Shown: piece by piece, positions 8,747 through 17,577 of the stretch
Numbering within the stretch: the first letter of the stretch is position 1
How the letters are laid out: each line of letters starts with the position of its first letter
Source: Streptomyces sp. NBC_00224
Lineage (GTDB): Bacteria; Actinomycetota; Actinomycetes; Streptomycetales; Streptomycetaceae
DNA: 64,000 nucleotides
Direction: 5' to 3'
Assembly (NCBI RefSeq): GCF_041435195.1
Contig: NZ_CP108106.1
Span: 4,684,501-4,748,500, forward strand
Position numbers and translations under genes: made by a program
Notes under the pieces: model-generated
Database searches by the model: none
Told to the model about the DNA's origin: nothing
Seen by the model: only the letters and a program-made list of their open reading frames with translations

Positions 8747-9562
8747 TCAGCGGGACAGGGCCGCCGCGTCCCCCATCACGACCACCGGGGTGCGCGCCGG
8801 GTCGAGCGCGCGCAGCAACTGCCGCATGCGGTCCCGGGGAAGGGCCACACAGCCGTGCGTCGGGCCGCCGTGGTCGACGTGCAGCCAGATCCCGCCGCCA
8901 CGCCCGGCGCCCAGCGGCCGGGTCCAGTCCAGCGGGGTGGTGCCGGGCTTGCGGTTGTAGTTGACCGCCACCACGTAGTCGAAGGACCCGGCGAGCGGCT
9001 CGCCCTCGACGCCGGTGCCGCGCGCGGTGAAGGCGGAGCCGTGGTCGTACGGCAGCCGGGTGCCGGGGTCGGCGAGGCGGCCGCCCGCGTCGGTGAGGCC
9101 GAACACCCCGACGGGCGAGCGCAGATCGCCCGCCCGGTGCTCGCCGGTCCAGCCGCGCGCCGCGTTGCGGGCGGGCCAGGGCCCGTCGGCGGGCAGCCAG
9201 CCCTTGACCCGGTCGCGGGTGTAGAGGACGGCGGTGGCCCGGTCGGCGTCGGGCCCCTCGCCGGTGACGACGAGCGCCTGGGTGCTGGCGGCGGGGATAC
9301 GGGCGCGGGTGGCGGGGCCGAGCGCGGGTATCTCGCGGGGGCGTACGGGTTCGGGCGCGGCCCGCCCGGCGTGCGCGCCGCCGCCGGAGTCGGTGACGGG
9401 GTCGGTGACGGGGTCGGTGACGGCGTCGGTGCTCACGTCGGCGAGCGTGCCGGTGCCGTCGCCCTCGTCCCGGACGCCCTGGCCGTCGTGGCCGCACCCG
9501 GTGAGCAGCAGGGCCGCCAGCGCGAGGGCGACCGAGACACCCCGGGCGGTACGAACGGACAT
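8747..9562 (-). CDS. Lipoprotein with L,D-transpeptidase (YkuD-like) catalytic domain
   Basis: A predicted secreted lipoprotein: basic n-region, hydrophobic core and lipobox LLTGC with the lipidated Cys at residue 23 from ATG 9562. A disordered Thr/Asp/Gly linker with repeated 'DPVT' follows. The C-terminal domain ends in 'IWLHVDHGGPTHGCVALP', with His236 and Cys238 matching the SHGC-type active site of enzymes that make 3-3 or protein crosslinks in peptidoglycan. An alternative GTG start at 9601 overlaps the upstream stop (GTGA) and has a strong AGGAGG in the upstream gene; it would add 13 residues to the signal peptide. It is the third gene of the ECF sigma operon, suggesting wall remodelling under that sigma factor. 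Confidence 0.8.
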   Translation of the reverse strand: MSVRTARGVSVALALAALLLTGCGHDGQGVRDEGDGTGTLADVSTDAVTDPVTDPVTDSGGGAHAGRAAPEPVRPREIPALGPATRARIPAASTQALVVTGEGPDADRATAVLYTRDRVKGWLPADGPWPARNAARGWTGEHRAGDLRSPVGVFGLTDAGGRLADPGTRLPYDHGSAFTARGTGVEGEPLAGSFDYVVAVNYNRKPGTTPLDWTRPLGAGRGGGIWLHVDHGGPTHGCVALPRDRMRQLLRALDPARTPVVVMGDAAALSR

Positions 9563-9597
9563 GGCGGAGCCTCTCTTCGCGGCGCGGTCGATGGCGG

Positions 9598-10401
9598 TCA
9601 CCTGCCCCTCCTCTTGGGGGTGGGGGCCTCGGTGGGCTGGGCGAGGTCGTAGGTCGCGCCGTCCAGGAGCGCGGCCGCCTCGGCGGCCTGCCGGTCGGGC
9701 CCGGTGCCGTTGACGCACAGGGTGGCGTACAGCACCGTCGTGGGATCCGCCGTCGCGCGCGTGGTGGTGTAGTAGGCGGTGGCGCCCACCCGGCGGCAGC
9801 CCGGCGGCACCTCCCGGGCGCGTTCCATGGGCGTCCCCGATGGCAGCGCCTCGGTACCGTCCCTGCCGCCCGGCAGCCCCCACAGCGACAGCAGCAGGCC
9901 GTCGGGGGCCAGCCGGTCCACCGGCTCGCACAGCACACCGGATCCGTCGGACTTCTTCAGCTCCGAGCAGGCCTGCTCGTACGACCTCAGCGGCTGCGCG
10001 GCCACATAGCCCGACGGCAGCGTCTTGGTCTTCTGCGCGGCCCCGTCGGGCAGCCGCAGCGCGGCCCAGGACGCGGGCAGCCGCAGCACCAGACCGCCGA
10101 GCTCGGGGAAGTCGGCCCGCACTCCGGCGGGTTCGGTCACCGCCTGCGGCGGGGACGCGGCCGGGGGCACCTTCTCCGGCTCGGTCCGCAGCGCGTCCGG
10201 CAGCAGCGCGCCGGCCGCCACCAGCGAGACCACCGCGACGGCCGCACCCCCGGCGGCCCGCCGCCGCCTGCGCCGCGCCAGCCGCCCGTGCACCTTGTCC
10301 AGGCGGGTCGCGGGGGCGGGCAGCCGGGGCACGGCCCGTTCGAGGAGGACCCGCAGCGCCTGCTCGTCGTCGTCCGGCCCGGGGAAACGGTCGTCACTCA
10401 T
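9598..10401 (-). CDS. Anti-sigma-like membrane protein, partner of the ECF sigma factor
   Basis: 267 residues. A cytoplasmic N-terminal ~47 residues with basic stretch 'RLARRRRRR' precedes one transmembrane helix (about 50-68). An extracellular domain of about 190 residues follows with conserved-looking Cys pairs ('YEQACSELKKSDGSGVLCEPV', 'PPGCRR', 'LYATLCVNG'). The start overlaps the sigma gene by 8 bp (10394-10401), the classical arrangement of an ECF sigma factor and its membrane antagonist. No zinc-binding HxxxCxxC motif is visible, so the fold is not the ZAS type. The anti-sigma role is inferred from position and topology. Confidence 0.65.
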   Translation of the reverse strand: MSDDRFPGPDDDEQALRVLLERAVPRLPAPATRLDKVHGRLARRRRRRAAGGAAVAVVSLVAAGALLPDALRTEPEKVPPAASPPQAVTEPAGVRADFPELGGLVLRLPASWAALRLPDGAAQKTKTLPSGYVAAQPLRSYEQACSELKKSDGSGVLCEPVDRLAPDGLLLSLWGLPGGRDGTEALPSGTPMERAREVPPGCRRVGATAYYTTTRATADPTTVLYATLCVNGTGPDRQAAEAAALLDGATYDLAQPTEAPTPKRRGR

Positions 10402-10900
10402 GGCGCTCCTCGATCAGTACGGGCAGCAGCGTCCGCAGGGTGCGCAGTGCCTTGGCGGCCTGGCTCTTGACCGTGCCCGGCGCACAGCCGAGCACCGCCG
10501 CCGTCTCCTCGACACCCAGGTCCTCGAAGTAGCGCAGCACCACTACCGCGCGCTGGCGGGCGGGCAGCGCGCGGACGGCCGCCGCCAGCGACTGCTCCAG
10601 GTCCACGCCCTCGTACGCGTCGAACTGCCCGGCGGCGTCCGGGAGTTCGCCGTGCGGGACCTCGCCCCGCCAGCGCCGCCGCCACCAGGAGGTGTACGTG
10701 GTCACCAGCGTCTTGCGCAGATACGCCTCGGGGTGGTCGTCGGCTATCCGGTGCCACTTCGGCCAGACCTTGGCGAGCGCCGTCTGGAGCAGGTCCTCCG
10801 CCAGGTGCGCGTCGCCGGTCAGCAGCCAGGCCACCCGCAGCAGCCGGGGTCCCCGGGCGGCGACGAACTCCTCGAATCCGTCGGGTGCGTCGGGGGCCAT
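10394..10900 (-). CDS. ECF RNA polymerase sigma factor (SigE-type family)
   Basis: 168 residues with only sigma-2 and sigma-4 regions. Region 2: 'FVAARGPRLLRVAWLLTGDAHLAEDLLQTALAKVWPKW'. Region 4: 'ALPARQRAVVVLRYFEDLGVEETAAVLGCAPGTVKSQAAKALRTL'. This is the short SigE-type ECF group abundant in streptomycetes. ATG 10900 has GAGGACACG upstream. It leads a three-gene operon with a membrane regulator and a YkuD-like lipoprotein, which points to an envelope-responsive regulon. Confidence 0.9.
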   Translation of the reverse strand: MAPDAPDGFEEFVAARGPRLLRVAWLLTGDAHLAEDLLQTALAKVWPKWHRIADDHPEAYLRKTLVTTYTSWWRRRWRGEVPHGELPDAAGQFDAYEGVDLEQSLAAAVRALPARQRAVVVLRYFEDLGVEETAAVLGCAPGTVKSQAAKALRTLRTLLPVLIEERHE

Positions 10901-10981
10901 CGTCGTGTCCTCGTCTGTCTGTCCGGGCTCTCACACCTGTCGAACGCGGTGGGGTGCCGGGCGGGTTGCCCCGGACACGAA

Positions 10982-11016
10982 GAAGGGCCCGGATCCACAG
11001 TGGATCCGGGCCCTTC
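10982..11016. terminator. Strong hairpin downstream of aspS
   Basis: GAAGGGCCCGGATCCA (10982-10997) and its exact complement (11001-11016) give a perfect 16-bp stem with a 3-nt loop. It lies between the aspS stop (minus strand) and the sigma-factor start, so it most likely ends aspS transcription. Confidence 0.85.
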
Positions 11017-11080
11017 GCCGTAGGAGGAGTGCGTACGTCTGCGGGCCGCCCCAGGGGGATTGCCGCGCAGCGGCATTCTT

Positions 11081-11101
11081 AGGGGCGCGGGGAACTGCGC
11101 G
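11081..11101 (-). repeat. Intergenic repeat core, single half-copy
   Basis: AGGGGCGCGGGGAACTGCGCG, the reverse-complement arm of the family, followed by CCCGCAGACGAAC-type flank at 11117-11129. The opposite arm is missing; instead a small TGCCGCGCAGCGGCA hairpin sits at 11061-11075. Confidence 0.8.
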
Positions 11102-11136
11102 AGCAACCACACACCACCCGCAGACGAACCCCGGGC

Positions 11137-12915
11137 TTACTTCTCCGTGCCCTTGGCCGCGACCGGCTTGCGGAGCTGGATGTTGAGCTCGCGCAGACGC
11201 GACTCCTCCAGCTCGCTGGGCGCGCCCATCATCAGGTCCTGCGCGTTGCCGTTCAGCGGGAACGCGATCGTCTCGCGGATGTTGGGCTCGTCCGCGAGCA
11301 GCATCACGATGCGGTCGACGCCCGGGGCGATGCCACCGTGCGGCGGGGCGCCCAGGCGGAACGCCTTGAGCATGCCGCCGAACTCGCGCTCCACGGTCTC
11401 CCGGTCGTAGCCCGCGACCTCGAACGCCTTGAACATGATCTCGGGCTCGTGGTTACGGATCGCGCCCGAGGACAGCTCGATGCCGTTGCAGACGATGTCG
11501 TACTGCCATCCCAGGACGTCCAGCGGGTCCTGGGTCTGAAGGGCCTCCAGGCCGCCCTGCGGCATCGAGAAGGGGTTGTGCGAGAAGTCGATCTTGCCGG
11601 TCTCCTCGTCCTTCTCGTACATCGGGAAGTCGACGATCCAGCAGAACCGGAAGACGCCCTCCTCGAACTGGCCGGAGCGCTTCGCGGCCTCGACGCGGAC
11701 CGCGCCCATGATCTTGGAGACCTCGTCGTACTCGCCCGCGCCGAAGAACACGGCGTGCCCGGCGGCCAGGCCGAGGCGCTCGGTGAGGACCTTGATGTTC
11801 TCCTCGGTGAGGAACTTCGCGATCGGGCCCGCGAACGTGCCGTCCTCGCCGACGCGGATCCAGGCCAGGCCCTTCGCGCCGTGCTCCACCGCGTACTCGC
11901 CCAGGCCGTCGAAGAACTTGCGGGACTGGCCCGCGACGTCCGGCACCGGCAGCGCGCGCACGTGCTTGCCCGCGAACGCCTTGAACTCCGAGCCCTCGAA
12001 GACGTCGGTGATGTCGACGAGTTCGAGCTTGGCGCGCAGGTCCGGCTTGTCGTTGCCGTACTTCAGCATCGACTCGCGGAACGGGATGCGCGGGAACGGC
12101 GAGGTGACGTGGCGGCCGCCGCCGAACTCCTCGAACAGCTCGGTCATGAGCTTCTCGATCGGCTGGAAGACGTCCTCCTGCTCGACGAAGCTCATCTCGA
12201 CGTCGAGCTGGTAGAACTCGCCCGGCGAGCGGTCCGCGCGGGCGTCCTCGTCGCGGAAGCAGGGCGCGATCTGGAAGTAGCGGTCGAAGCCCGAGATCAT
12301 CAGCAGCTGCTTGAACTGCTGCGGGGCCTGCGGCAGCGCGTAGAACCTGCCGGGGTTCAGCCGGGACGGGACGACGAAGTCGCGGGCGCCCTCGGGGGAG
12401 GTCGCGGCGAGGATCGGGGTCGCCATCTCGTTGAAGCCGAGCGCGGTCATCTTGTGGCGCATCGCCGAGATGACGGCGGAGCGCAGCATGATGTTGCGGT
12501 GCATGCGCTCGCGGCGCAGGTCGAGGAAGCGGTACTCCAGGCGCCGCTCCTCGTTGACGCCGTCCTCGGCGTTGATCGTGAACGGCAGCGGGCCGGCCGC
12601 GCCGAGCACCTCGACCTCGCCGACCTCGATCTCGACCTCGCCGGTCGGCAGGTCCGCGTTCACGTTCTCCGCGCCGCGCGAGACGACCTTGCCGTCGATC
12701 CGGACGACGGTCTCCTTGGAGAGCTTGTCCAGGACCTCCGCGCCGGCCGTGCCGGGGCGGGCGACGAGCTGCGTGATGCCGTAGTGGTCGCGCAGATCGA
12801 TGAAGAGGATGCCGCCCAGGTCTCGGCGATTGTGCAGCCAGCCGCTCAGCCGGACGTCGGCGCCGACGTCGGAGGCGCGGAGCTCGCCGCAGGTGTGGGA
12901 CCTGTACCGATGCAT
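11137..12915 (-). CDS. aspS: Aspartate--tRNA ligase
   Basis: A 592-residue class IIb synthetase of the bacterial type. It has an N-terminal OB-fold anticodon-binding domain ('[27 protein letters not shown]'), the class II core with motif 2 '[27 protein letters not shown]', the large bacterial GAD insertion in the middle, and C-terminal motif 3 '[27 protein letters not shown]'. The start [18 protein letters not shown] matches the family N-terminus. Transcribed away from the SpoIIE-type phosphatase; terminated by the hairpin at 10982-11016. Confidence 0.96.
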   Translation of the reverse strand: MHRYRSHTCGELRASDVGADVRLSGWLHNRRDLGGILFIDLRDHYGITQLVARPGTAGAEVLDKLSKETVVRIDGKVVSRGAENVNADLPTGEVEIEVGEVEVLGAAGPLPFTINAEDGVNEERRLEYRFLDLRRERMHRNIMLRSAVISAMRHKMTALGFNEMATPILAATSPEGARDFVVPSRLNPGRFYALPQAPQQFKQLLMISGFDRYFQIAPCFRDEDARADRSPGEFYQLDVEMSFVEQEDVFQPIEKLMTELFEEFGGGRHVTSPFPRIPFRESMLKYGNDKPDLRAKLELVDITDVFEGSEFKAFAGKHVRALPVPDVAGQSRKFFDGLGEYAVEHGAKGLAWIRVGEDGTFAGPIAKFLTEENIKVLTERLGLAAGHAVFFGAGEYDEVSKIMGAVRVEAAKRSGQFEEGVFRFCWIVDFPMYEKDEETGKIDFSHNPFSMPQGGLEALQTQDPLDVLGWQYDIVCNGIELSSGAIRNHEPEIMFKAFEVAGYDRETVEREFGGMLKAFRLGAPPHGGIAPGVDRIVMLLADEPNIRETIAFPLNGNAQDLMMGAPSELEESRLRELNIQLRKPVAAKGTEK

Positions 12916-12989
12916 TTCTTCATCCAGTTCTTCGCGTGACAGGCGGGAAACAGTCCCTCCAGGTTACCGGCCGGGCCGTACACCTCTCG

Positions 12990-13001
12990 CCGGTATATAT
13001 C
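12990..13001. promoter_or_regulatory. AT-rich TATATAT element in the aspS/phosphatase divergent gap
   Basis: GGTATATATCGG at 12992-13003 is the only AT-rich stretch in the 107-bp gap between two divergent genes and could be a shared -10 region. No convincing -35 was found on either strand. Confidence 0.3.
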
Positions 13002-13022
13002 GGGCTGCCTACAGTGGGGATC

Positions 13023-15191
13023 ATGCGCACCGAGGACGTCCTGGCTGCGATCGCCACCGGGCTGTGGCGCTGGGACAACGCGTCCGGAACGGTCACGCTC
13101 GACGCCGAGGCCGCCCGCCTGCTCGGCCTGCCCCCCGAGCGGGCCGTACTCACCGAGGCCGCCGTGCGCTCCCGCTTCCACCCGGTCGACTGGAACGAGG
13201 TCGACCAGATCGTGGCCCTCGCGGTCGCGGAGGGCACCCTCGCCGAGGCCCGGATGCGGATCATGGACGAGAACGGCCGGGTGCTGCGTACGGTACGCAG
13301 CCGCTCCAAGCCGCTGCGCAAGGACACCCCGGACGGGGTGGACTACGTGCTGGTCGGCACCCTCCAGGAGGTCGCGGGGCCGCAGCCCGGCACCACGGCC
13401 GCGCACACCCCCATCACCGGCGACTGGCGCCGCTCCCGCGAGGCGTTCCTGCTGGACGCGGGGCGGGCACTGGCCGAGGCCCGCTCCACGGCCGAGGTGC
13501 TGCGGGTGGCCGCCTCCCTGTCCATGCCGGGCTTCTCGCCGGACGGGCTCGCCGTCTTCGGGGTCGCGGGCGACCGCCTCTCGATCATCGGCCACCACGG
13601 GCACAACCCGGGCGACGACGGCCCCTTCGCGGACATGCAGCTCGACACGGACTACCCGGCCGCCGACGTCGTACGGACCGGCCGGGCCATCTACCTCCCC
13701 AGCCCCGAGGAGTACCGCCGCCGCTACCCGGCCACCTGGCCGCTCGCCCAGCGCTTCGACCGCCAGTCCTGGGCCTTCCTGCCGCTGATCGTGGCCGGGA
13801 GGACCATGGGCACCTGGATGGCGGCCTTCAAGCACCCGGTGGCGTTCACGCCCGACGAGCGCTCGGTCCTGACGACGGTGGCGCGCATGCTGGCCCAGGC
13901 GCTGGCGCGGGCGGGCGAGGCCGAGTCCGAGCGGGAGCTCTCGCTCGGCCTCCAGCGCTCGATGATGCCCACGCTCGGCCCCGAGATCCCGGGGATGACG
14001 GTCGCCGCGCGCTATGTGCCGACCGGCGGCGGGCTCCAGGTCGGCGGCGACTGGTACGACATGATCCCGCTGCCGTCCGGACGGTTCGCCCTGGTCATCG
14101 GGGACGTCCAGGGGCACGACGTACGGGCCGCCGGGCTGATGGGCCAGCTCCGCATCGCCCTGCGGGCGTACGCGAGCGAGGGCCACCGCCCCGACGCGGT
14201 CCTCTCGCGCGCCTCGCGCTTCCTGTACGGGATCACCGAGTCGTACGGGGAGTCCTACCGGGGCGACGACGACCACCCGCGCTTCGCGACCTGCCTCTAC
14301 ATCGAGGTCGACCCGGCGACCGGCACCCTCGACATCGCCCGGGCCGGCCACCCGGACCCGGTGATCCGCACCGCCGAGGGCACGGCCCTGATCCGCCAGA
14401 CGTCCGGCGGCCTCCCCCTGGGCATCGAGGCGGACTCGGACTACCCCACCACCCGGCTCGTCCTGGAACCGGGCGAGACGATGATGATCTGCACGGACGG
14501 CCTGATCGAGACCGGCGGCCACGACATGGCCTCCGGCTGGACCCGGCTGCGCCCGATCCTGGAGGAGGACAACGGGGACAGCCTGGAGAAACTCGCGGAC
14601 GCCCTGGTCCAGGCGGTGCACGGCCCGCCCTCGCACCACACGGTGGGCCCGCTGGCCGACCGCCGCGAGGACGACATCGCGGTGCTGCTGCTGTGCCGCA
14701 ACAGCGATCTGTGCGGCTGCGGCACGGCCCTGGGCGCCGGGGCCGTCCCGGCCCGCCGCACCGCCGTGACCGTCGCCCAGACCGAGCCGCACCGCATCGC
14801 GGGAGTCCGCCGCGAGCTGCGCGAGCTGCTGCACGACTGGGCGGACGACGAGCAGGTGGACGCGGCGGTCCTGATGGTCTCCGAGATGGTCACCAACGTC
14901 CTGGTCCACACGGACGGCCACGCGCTCCTGGTCGCCGAGGCCACCGGCACCCCGGGCACGCGCCGGCTGCGGGTGGAGGTGGCCGACGCCAGCGACGACC
15001 TGCCGCACAAGCGCCGCCCCGGCGAGATGGCGTCCAGCGGGCGCGGCCTGGTGCTGATGGAGATGCTCGCGGACCGCTGGGGGGTCGACCCCAGGGGCGA
15101 GGGCAAGTCGATCTGGTTCGAGCTCTACGAGGGGCCGGACGGGGAGTCGGCCGGGGGGTCGGCCGGTCCCGGCGGCTCCTCGGTGGCGTAA
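13023..15191 (+). CDS. PAS-GAF-SpoIIE phosphatase with C-terminal RsbW-like ATPase domain
   Basis: A 722-residue signalling protein. It has an N-terminal PAS fold (to about 115; 'GLWRWDNASGTVTLDAEAARLLGLP'), a GAF domain (about 140-300), a PP2C/SpoIIE serine phosphatase (about 330-560; 'GGDWYDMIPLPSGRFALVIGDVQGHD' and 'MICTDGLIETGG' metal motifs), and a C-terminal HATPase_c domain (about 590-715; 'VSEMVTNVLVHTDG', 'SGRGLVLMEMLADRWGV'). Such multi-domain proteins control anti-anti-sigma phosphorylation in partner-switching networks. ATG 13023 is preceded by GTGGGGA. It overlaps the converging exporter gene by 67 bp at the 3' end. Confidence 0.9.
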   Translation: MRTEDVLAAIATGLWRWDNASGTVTLDAEAARLLGLPPERAVLTEAAVRSRFHPVDWNEVDQIVALAVAEGTLAEARMRIMDENGRVLRTVRSRSKPLRKDTPDGVDYVLVGTLQEVAGPQPGTTAAHTPITGDWRRSREAFLLDAGRALAEARSTAEVLRVAASLSMPGFSPDGLAVFGVAGDRLSIIGHHGHNPGDDGPFADMQLDTDYPAADVVRTGRAIYLPSPEEYRRRYPATWPLAQRFDRQSWAFLPLIVAGRTMGTWMAAFKHPVAFTPDERSVLTTVARMLAQALARAGEAESERELSLGLQRSMMPTLGPEIPGMTVAARYVPTGGGLQVGGDWYDMIPLPSGRFALVIGDVQGHDVRAAGLMGQLRIALRAYASEGHRPDAVLSRASRFLYGITESYGESYRGDDDHPRFATCLYIEVDPATGTLDIARAGHPDPVIRTAEGTALIRQTSGGLPLGIEADSDYPTTRLVLEPGETMMICTDGLIETGGHDMASGWTRLRPILEEDNGDSLEKLADALVQAVHGPPSHHTVGPLADRREDDIAVLLLCRNSDLCGCGTALGAGAVPARRTAVTVAQTEPHRIAGVRRELRELLHDWADDEQVDAAVLMVSEMVTNVLVHTDGHALLVAEATGTPGTRRLRVEVADASDDLPHKRRPGEMASSGRGLVLMEMLADRWGVDPRGEGKSIWFELYEGPDGESAGGSAGPGGSSVA

Positions 15192-16222
15192 CGCTTCCGC
15201 AGCTCGCCGAGCACGCCGAACCCGGCGGCGGCGACGGGCACGGCGAGCAGCATCCCGACCAGCCCGGCCACACTGGCCCCCGCCGTGATGGCGATCATGA
15301 TCATCGCGGGATGCATCTGCACGGTACGGCTCTGGATCATCGGCTGGAGAATGTGCCCCTCCAGCTGCTGTACGGCGAGGACGACCCCGAGCGTCCACAG
15401 CGCGATGGCGATGCCCCGGTCGGCGAGCGCCACGAGGACGGCGACGGCGCCGGAGACGAAGGCGCCGAGGTAGGGGATGTAGGCGCCGATGAAGACGAGC
15501 GCTCCCAGCCCCACGGCACCGGGCACCCTGAGGATCAGCAGCCCGACGGTGATGCAGAGGGCGTCGATGAGGGCGATGATCGTGGTCCCCCGCATGAACC
15601 CCTCCACGGCCTCGAAGGCGCGCCGGGCCATGGCCTCGACGGTGGGGCCGGTGCCACGCGGGGCAAGGGAGTGGGCGAGGCCGACGGCCCGGTCGGAGTC
15701 CTTGAGGAAGAAGAAGGTCAGAAGCAGCGAGAGAACACCGGTAGCGATGAGCGAGCCGACGATGCTGAGCCCGGTGAGCAGCCCCGAGGCGGCGGTGGCG
15801 CCGAACTTCCCGAGCAGCTCCTTGGCGTTGTCGGCGAGGCTCGACACCCCGTCGCCACTGGCGACCCCGAAGTGATCGGCGAGCCACCGGCCTGCTTGCC
15901 GCAGGGAGTCGATGATCTGGTCGCCGGTGTCGATGAGGGCGCTGACGACGACGTACCCGGCACCGCCGACGACGGCGACGAGCGCGACGCAGGTGAGCCC
16001 CGCGGCGAGCGACCGCCTCATCCGCAGCTTCAGCAGCTGCCGGAAGACGGGCCCGAGGAGGGCCGTCCCCAGCAGGGCGAGCAGTACGGGGGTGACGGCG
16101 GTCTTGAACACCACGCACAGCCAGATGGCGACGGCGGCGACACCGGTGACGAGCAGCACGACGACGCACCAGGCGGCGAGCCGCCGGGCGGGGTCGGGGA
16201 GCAGTGGCTTGACGCTGTCCAC
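15125..16222 (-). CDS. AI-2E family transporter (PerM-like membrane protein)
   Basis: 365 residues from GTG 16222, about 8 transmembrane segments. The family pattern is clear: a pair of N-terminal helices, a long soluble helical region ('LADHFGVASGDGVSSLADNAKELLGKFG'), 'TFFFLKDSD', then 'GALVFIGAYIPYLGAFVSGAVAVLVAL' and 'QQLEGHILQPMIQSRTVQMHPAMIMIAI'. Family members export autoinducer-2 or act as Na+/H+ antiporters; substrate here is unknown. The GTG start is supported by loss of coding character upstream, where the repeat element begins. The last 67 bp are antisense to the phosphatase gene. Confidence 0.85.
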   Translation of the reverse strand: MDSVKPLLPDPARRLAAWCVVVLLVTGVAAVAIWLCVVFKTAVTPVLLALLGTALLGPVFRQLLKLRMRRSLAAGLTCVALVAVVGGAGYVVVSALIDTGDQIIDSLRQAGRWLADHFGVASGDGVSSLADNAKELLGKFGATAASGLLTGLSIVGSLIATGVLSLLLTFFFLKDSDRAVGLAHSLAPRGTGPTVEAMARRAFEAVEGFMRGTTIIALIDALCITVGLLILRVPGAVGLGALVFIGAYIPYLGAFVSGAVAVLVALADRGIAIALWTLGVVLAVQQLEGHILQPMIQSRTVQMHPAMIMIAITAGASVAGLVGMLLAVPVAAAGFGVLGELRKRYATEEPPGPADPPADSPSGPS

Positions 16223-16354
16223 GGCCCCAGCGCACCACGCCGGGTCCCTTGGCGCGCGGGGGGTGCGTCCGCCCGAGTGTCCCCCACCCCGCCCCTTCCC
16301 TAAAGCCCTGGCCGGGCGGCTGGGTGCTTCGGCTGCGGACCGTGCTGGGTTGCG

Positions 16355-16404
16355 CGCGCAGTTCCCCGCGCCCCTGACTACCCAGGGGCGCGGGGAACTG
16401 CGCG
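16355..16404. repeat. Intergenic inverted-repeat element, short-loop copy
   Basis: Arms 16355-16375 and 16384-16404 are perfect complements separated by only 8 bp. This makes the tightest hairpin of the family in this window. Flanks CTGCGGACCGTGCTGG and CCCGCAGACGAAC extend the symmetry. Confidence 0.85.
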
Positions 16405-16437
16405 ACCAGCCACACACGGCCCGCAGACGAACGGGGT

Positions 16438-16457
16438 CCGGGGGCCGCAGCCCCCGG
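16438..16457. terminator. GC hairpin downstream of the pirin gene
   Basis: CCGGGGGC (16438-16445) and GCCCCCGG (16450-16457) pair with a 4-nt loop, 44 bp after the pirin stop codon on the minus strand. Confidence 0.55.
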
Positions 16458-16500
16458 GAAACGAGCCTCCACCCCCCACCCACCCCCGGTGGGGCCCGGC

Positions 16501-17457
16501 TCACATGCCGTGGACCGCCGGGATCGTCCCCAGACGACCCTTCTGGAAGTCGTCGAACGCCTGCTGAAGCTCGTCGCGCGTGTTCATCACGAACGGCCCG
16601 TAGTGAGCCATCGGCTCACGAATGGGCCGGCCGCCAAGGAGCACGACCTCCAGATCCGGCGTGTGGCCGTCCTGCGTCGCGTCGGCACGGACGGTCAGCG
16701 ACCCACCGTCCCCGAAGACGGCCGTCTGCCCCATGTGGACGGGCCGGCGCCCCGTACCCACCGACCCCCGCCCCGCCAGCACGTACGCCAGCCCGTTGAA
16801 GTCCGACTGCCACGGCAGCGTGACCTCCGCCCCGGGCCGGATCGTCGCGTGGATCATCGTGATCGGGGTGTGCGTGATCCCAGGCCCCTCGTGGCCGTCC
16901 AGCGAGCCCGCGATCACGCGGAGCAGCGCACCCCCGTCGGGCGAGGTGAGCAGCTGGACCTGGCCGCCGCGGATGTCCTGGTAGCGCGGGTCCATCATCT
17001 TGTCCGCGGCGGGGAGGTTCACCCACAGCTGGAGGCCGTGGAAGAGGCCGCCCGAGGTGACGAGGGACTCCGGCGGCGCCTCGATGTGGAGCAGGCCGGA
17101 CCCGGCCGTCATCCACTGGGTGTCGCCGTTCATGATCGTGCCGCCGCCGCCGTTGCTGTCCTGGTGGACGAAGGTCCCGTCGATCAGGTAGGTCACGGTC
17201 TCGAAGCCGCGGTGCGGGTGCCAGGGCGTGCCCTTGGGCTCACCCGGCGCGTACTCCACCTCACCCATCTGGTCCATCATGATGAACGGGTCGAGGTACT
17301 GGTAGTTGATCCCGGCGAACGCGCGCCGCACCGGGAACCCCTCCCCCTCGAAGCCGCCCGGCGCCGTGGACACGGCAAGCACGGGACGCGGCACCGCACC
17401 CTCCGGCGCGGCCACTCGCGGCAGGGTGAGCGGGTTTTCGACGGTCACAGCAGGCAT
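16501..17457 (-). CDS. Pirin family protein
   Basis: A 318-residue bicupin. Metal-binding region 'GTPWHPHRGFETVTYLIDGTFVHQDSNGG' carries the conserved His-x-His...His/Glu ligands of pirins, and 'DPFIMMDQMG' and 'GSGLLHIEAPPE' are family signatures. Pirins are cytosolic Fe-binding proteins reported as quercetinases or regulatory partners of metabolic enzymes; the role here is not predictable. Start ATG 17457 has GAGGAGGGCC upstream. It is a single-gene unit, with SseB upstream on the same strand. Confidence 0.9.
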   Translation of the reverse strand: MPAVTVENPLTLPRVAAPEGAVPRPVLAVSTAPGGFEGEGFPVRRAFAGINYQYLDPFIMMDQMGEVEYAPGEPKGTPWHPHRGFETVTYLIDGTFVHQDSNGGGGTIMNGDTQWMTAGSGLLHIEAPPESLVTSGGLFHGLQLWVNLPAADKMMDPRYQDIRGGQVQLLTSPDGGALLRVIAGSLDGHEGPGITHTPITMIHATIRPGAEVTLPWQSDFNGLAYVLAGRGSVGTGRRPVHMGQTAVFGDGGSLTVRADATQDGHTPDLEVVLLGGRPIREPMAHYGPFVMNTRDELQQAFDDFQKGRLGTIPAVHGM

Positions 17458-17577
17458 GGGACGGCCCTCCTCGCGGGATGCTCAGCATCCAAAGTAGTTG
17501 AATGGTGAACAGTCGGCAAGGCGTACTCATTCCACCCACCCCGAGCATGGCGCTCGGAACCGTCTATTTGGCCGGAA

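Noticed and set aside
12800..16472. Very long open frames (over 1000 codons) on both strands opposite or out of phase with aspS, the phosphatase and the exporter
   Set aside because: They are shadows caused by high-GC codon bias; their translations are low-complexity Arg/Gly/Pro/Asp with no domains, and real genes with clear motifs explain the region.
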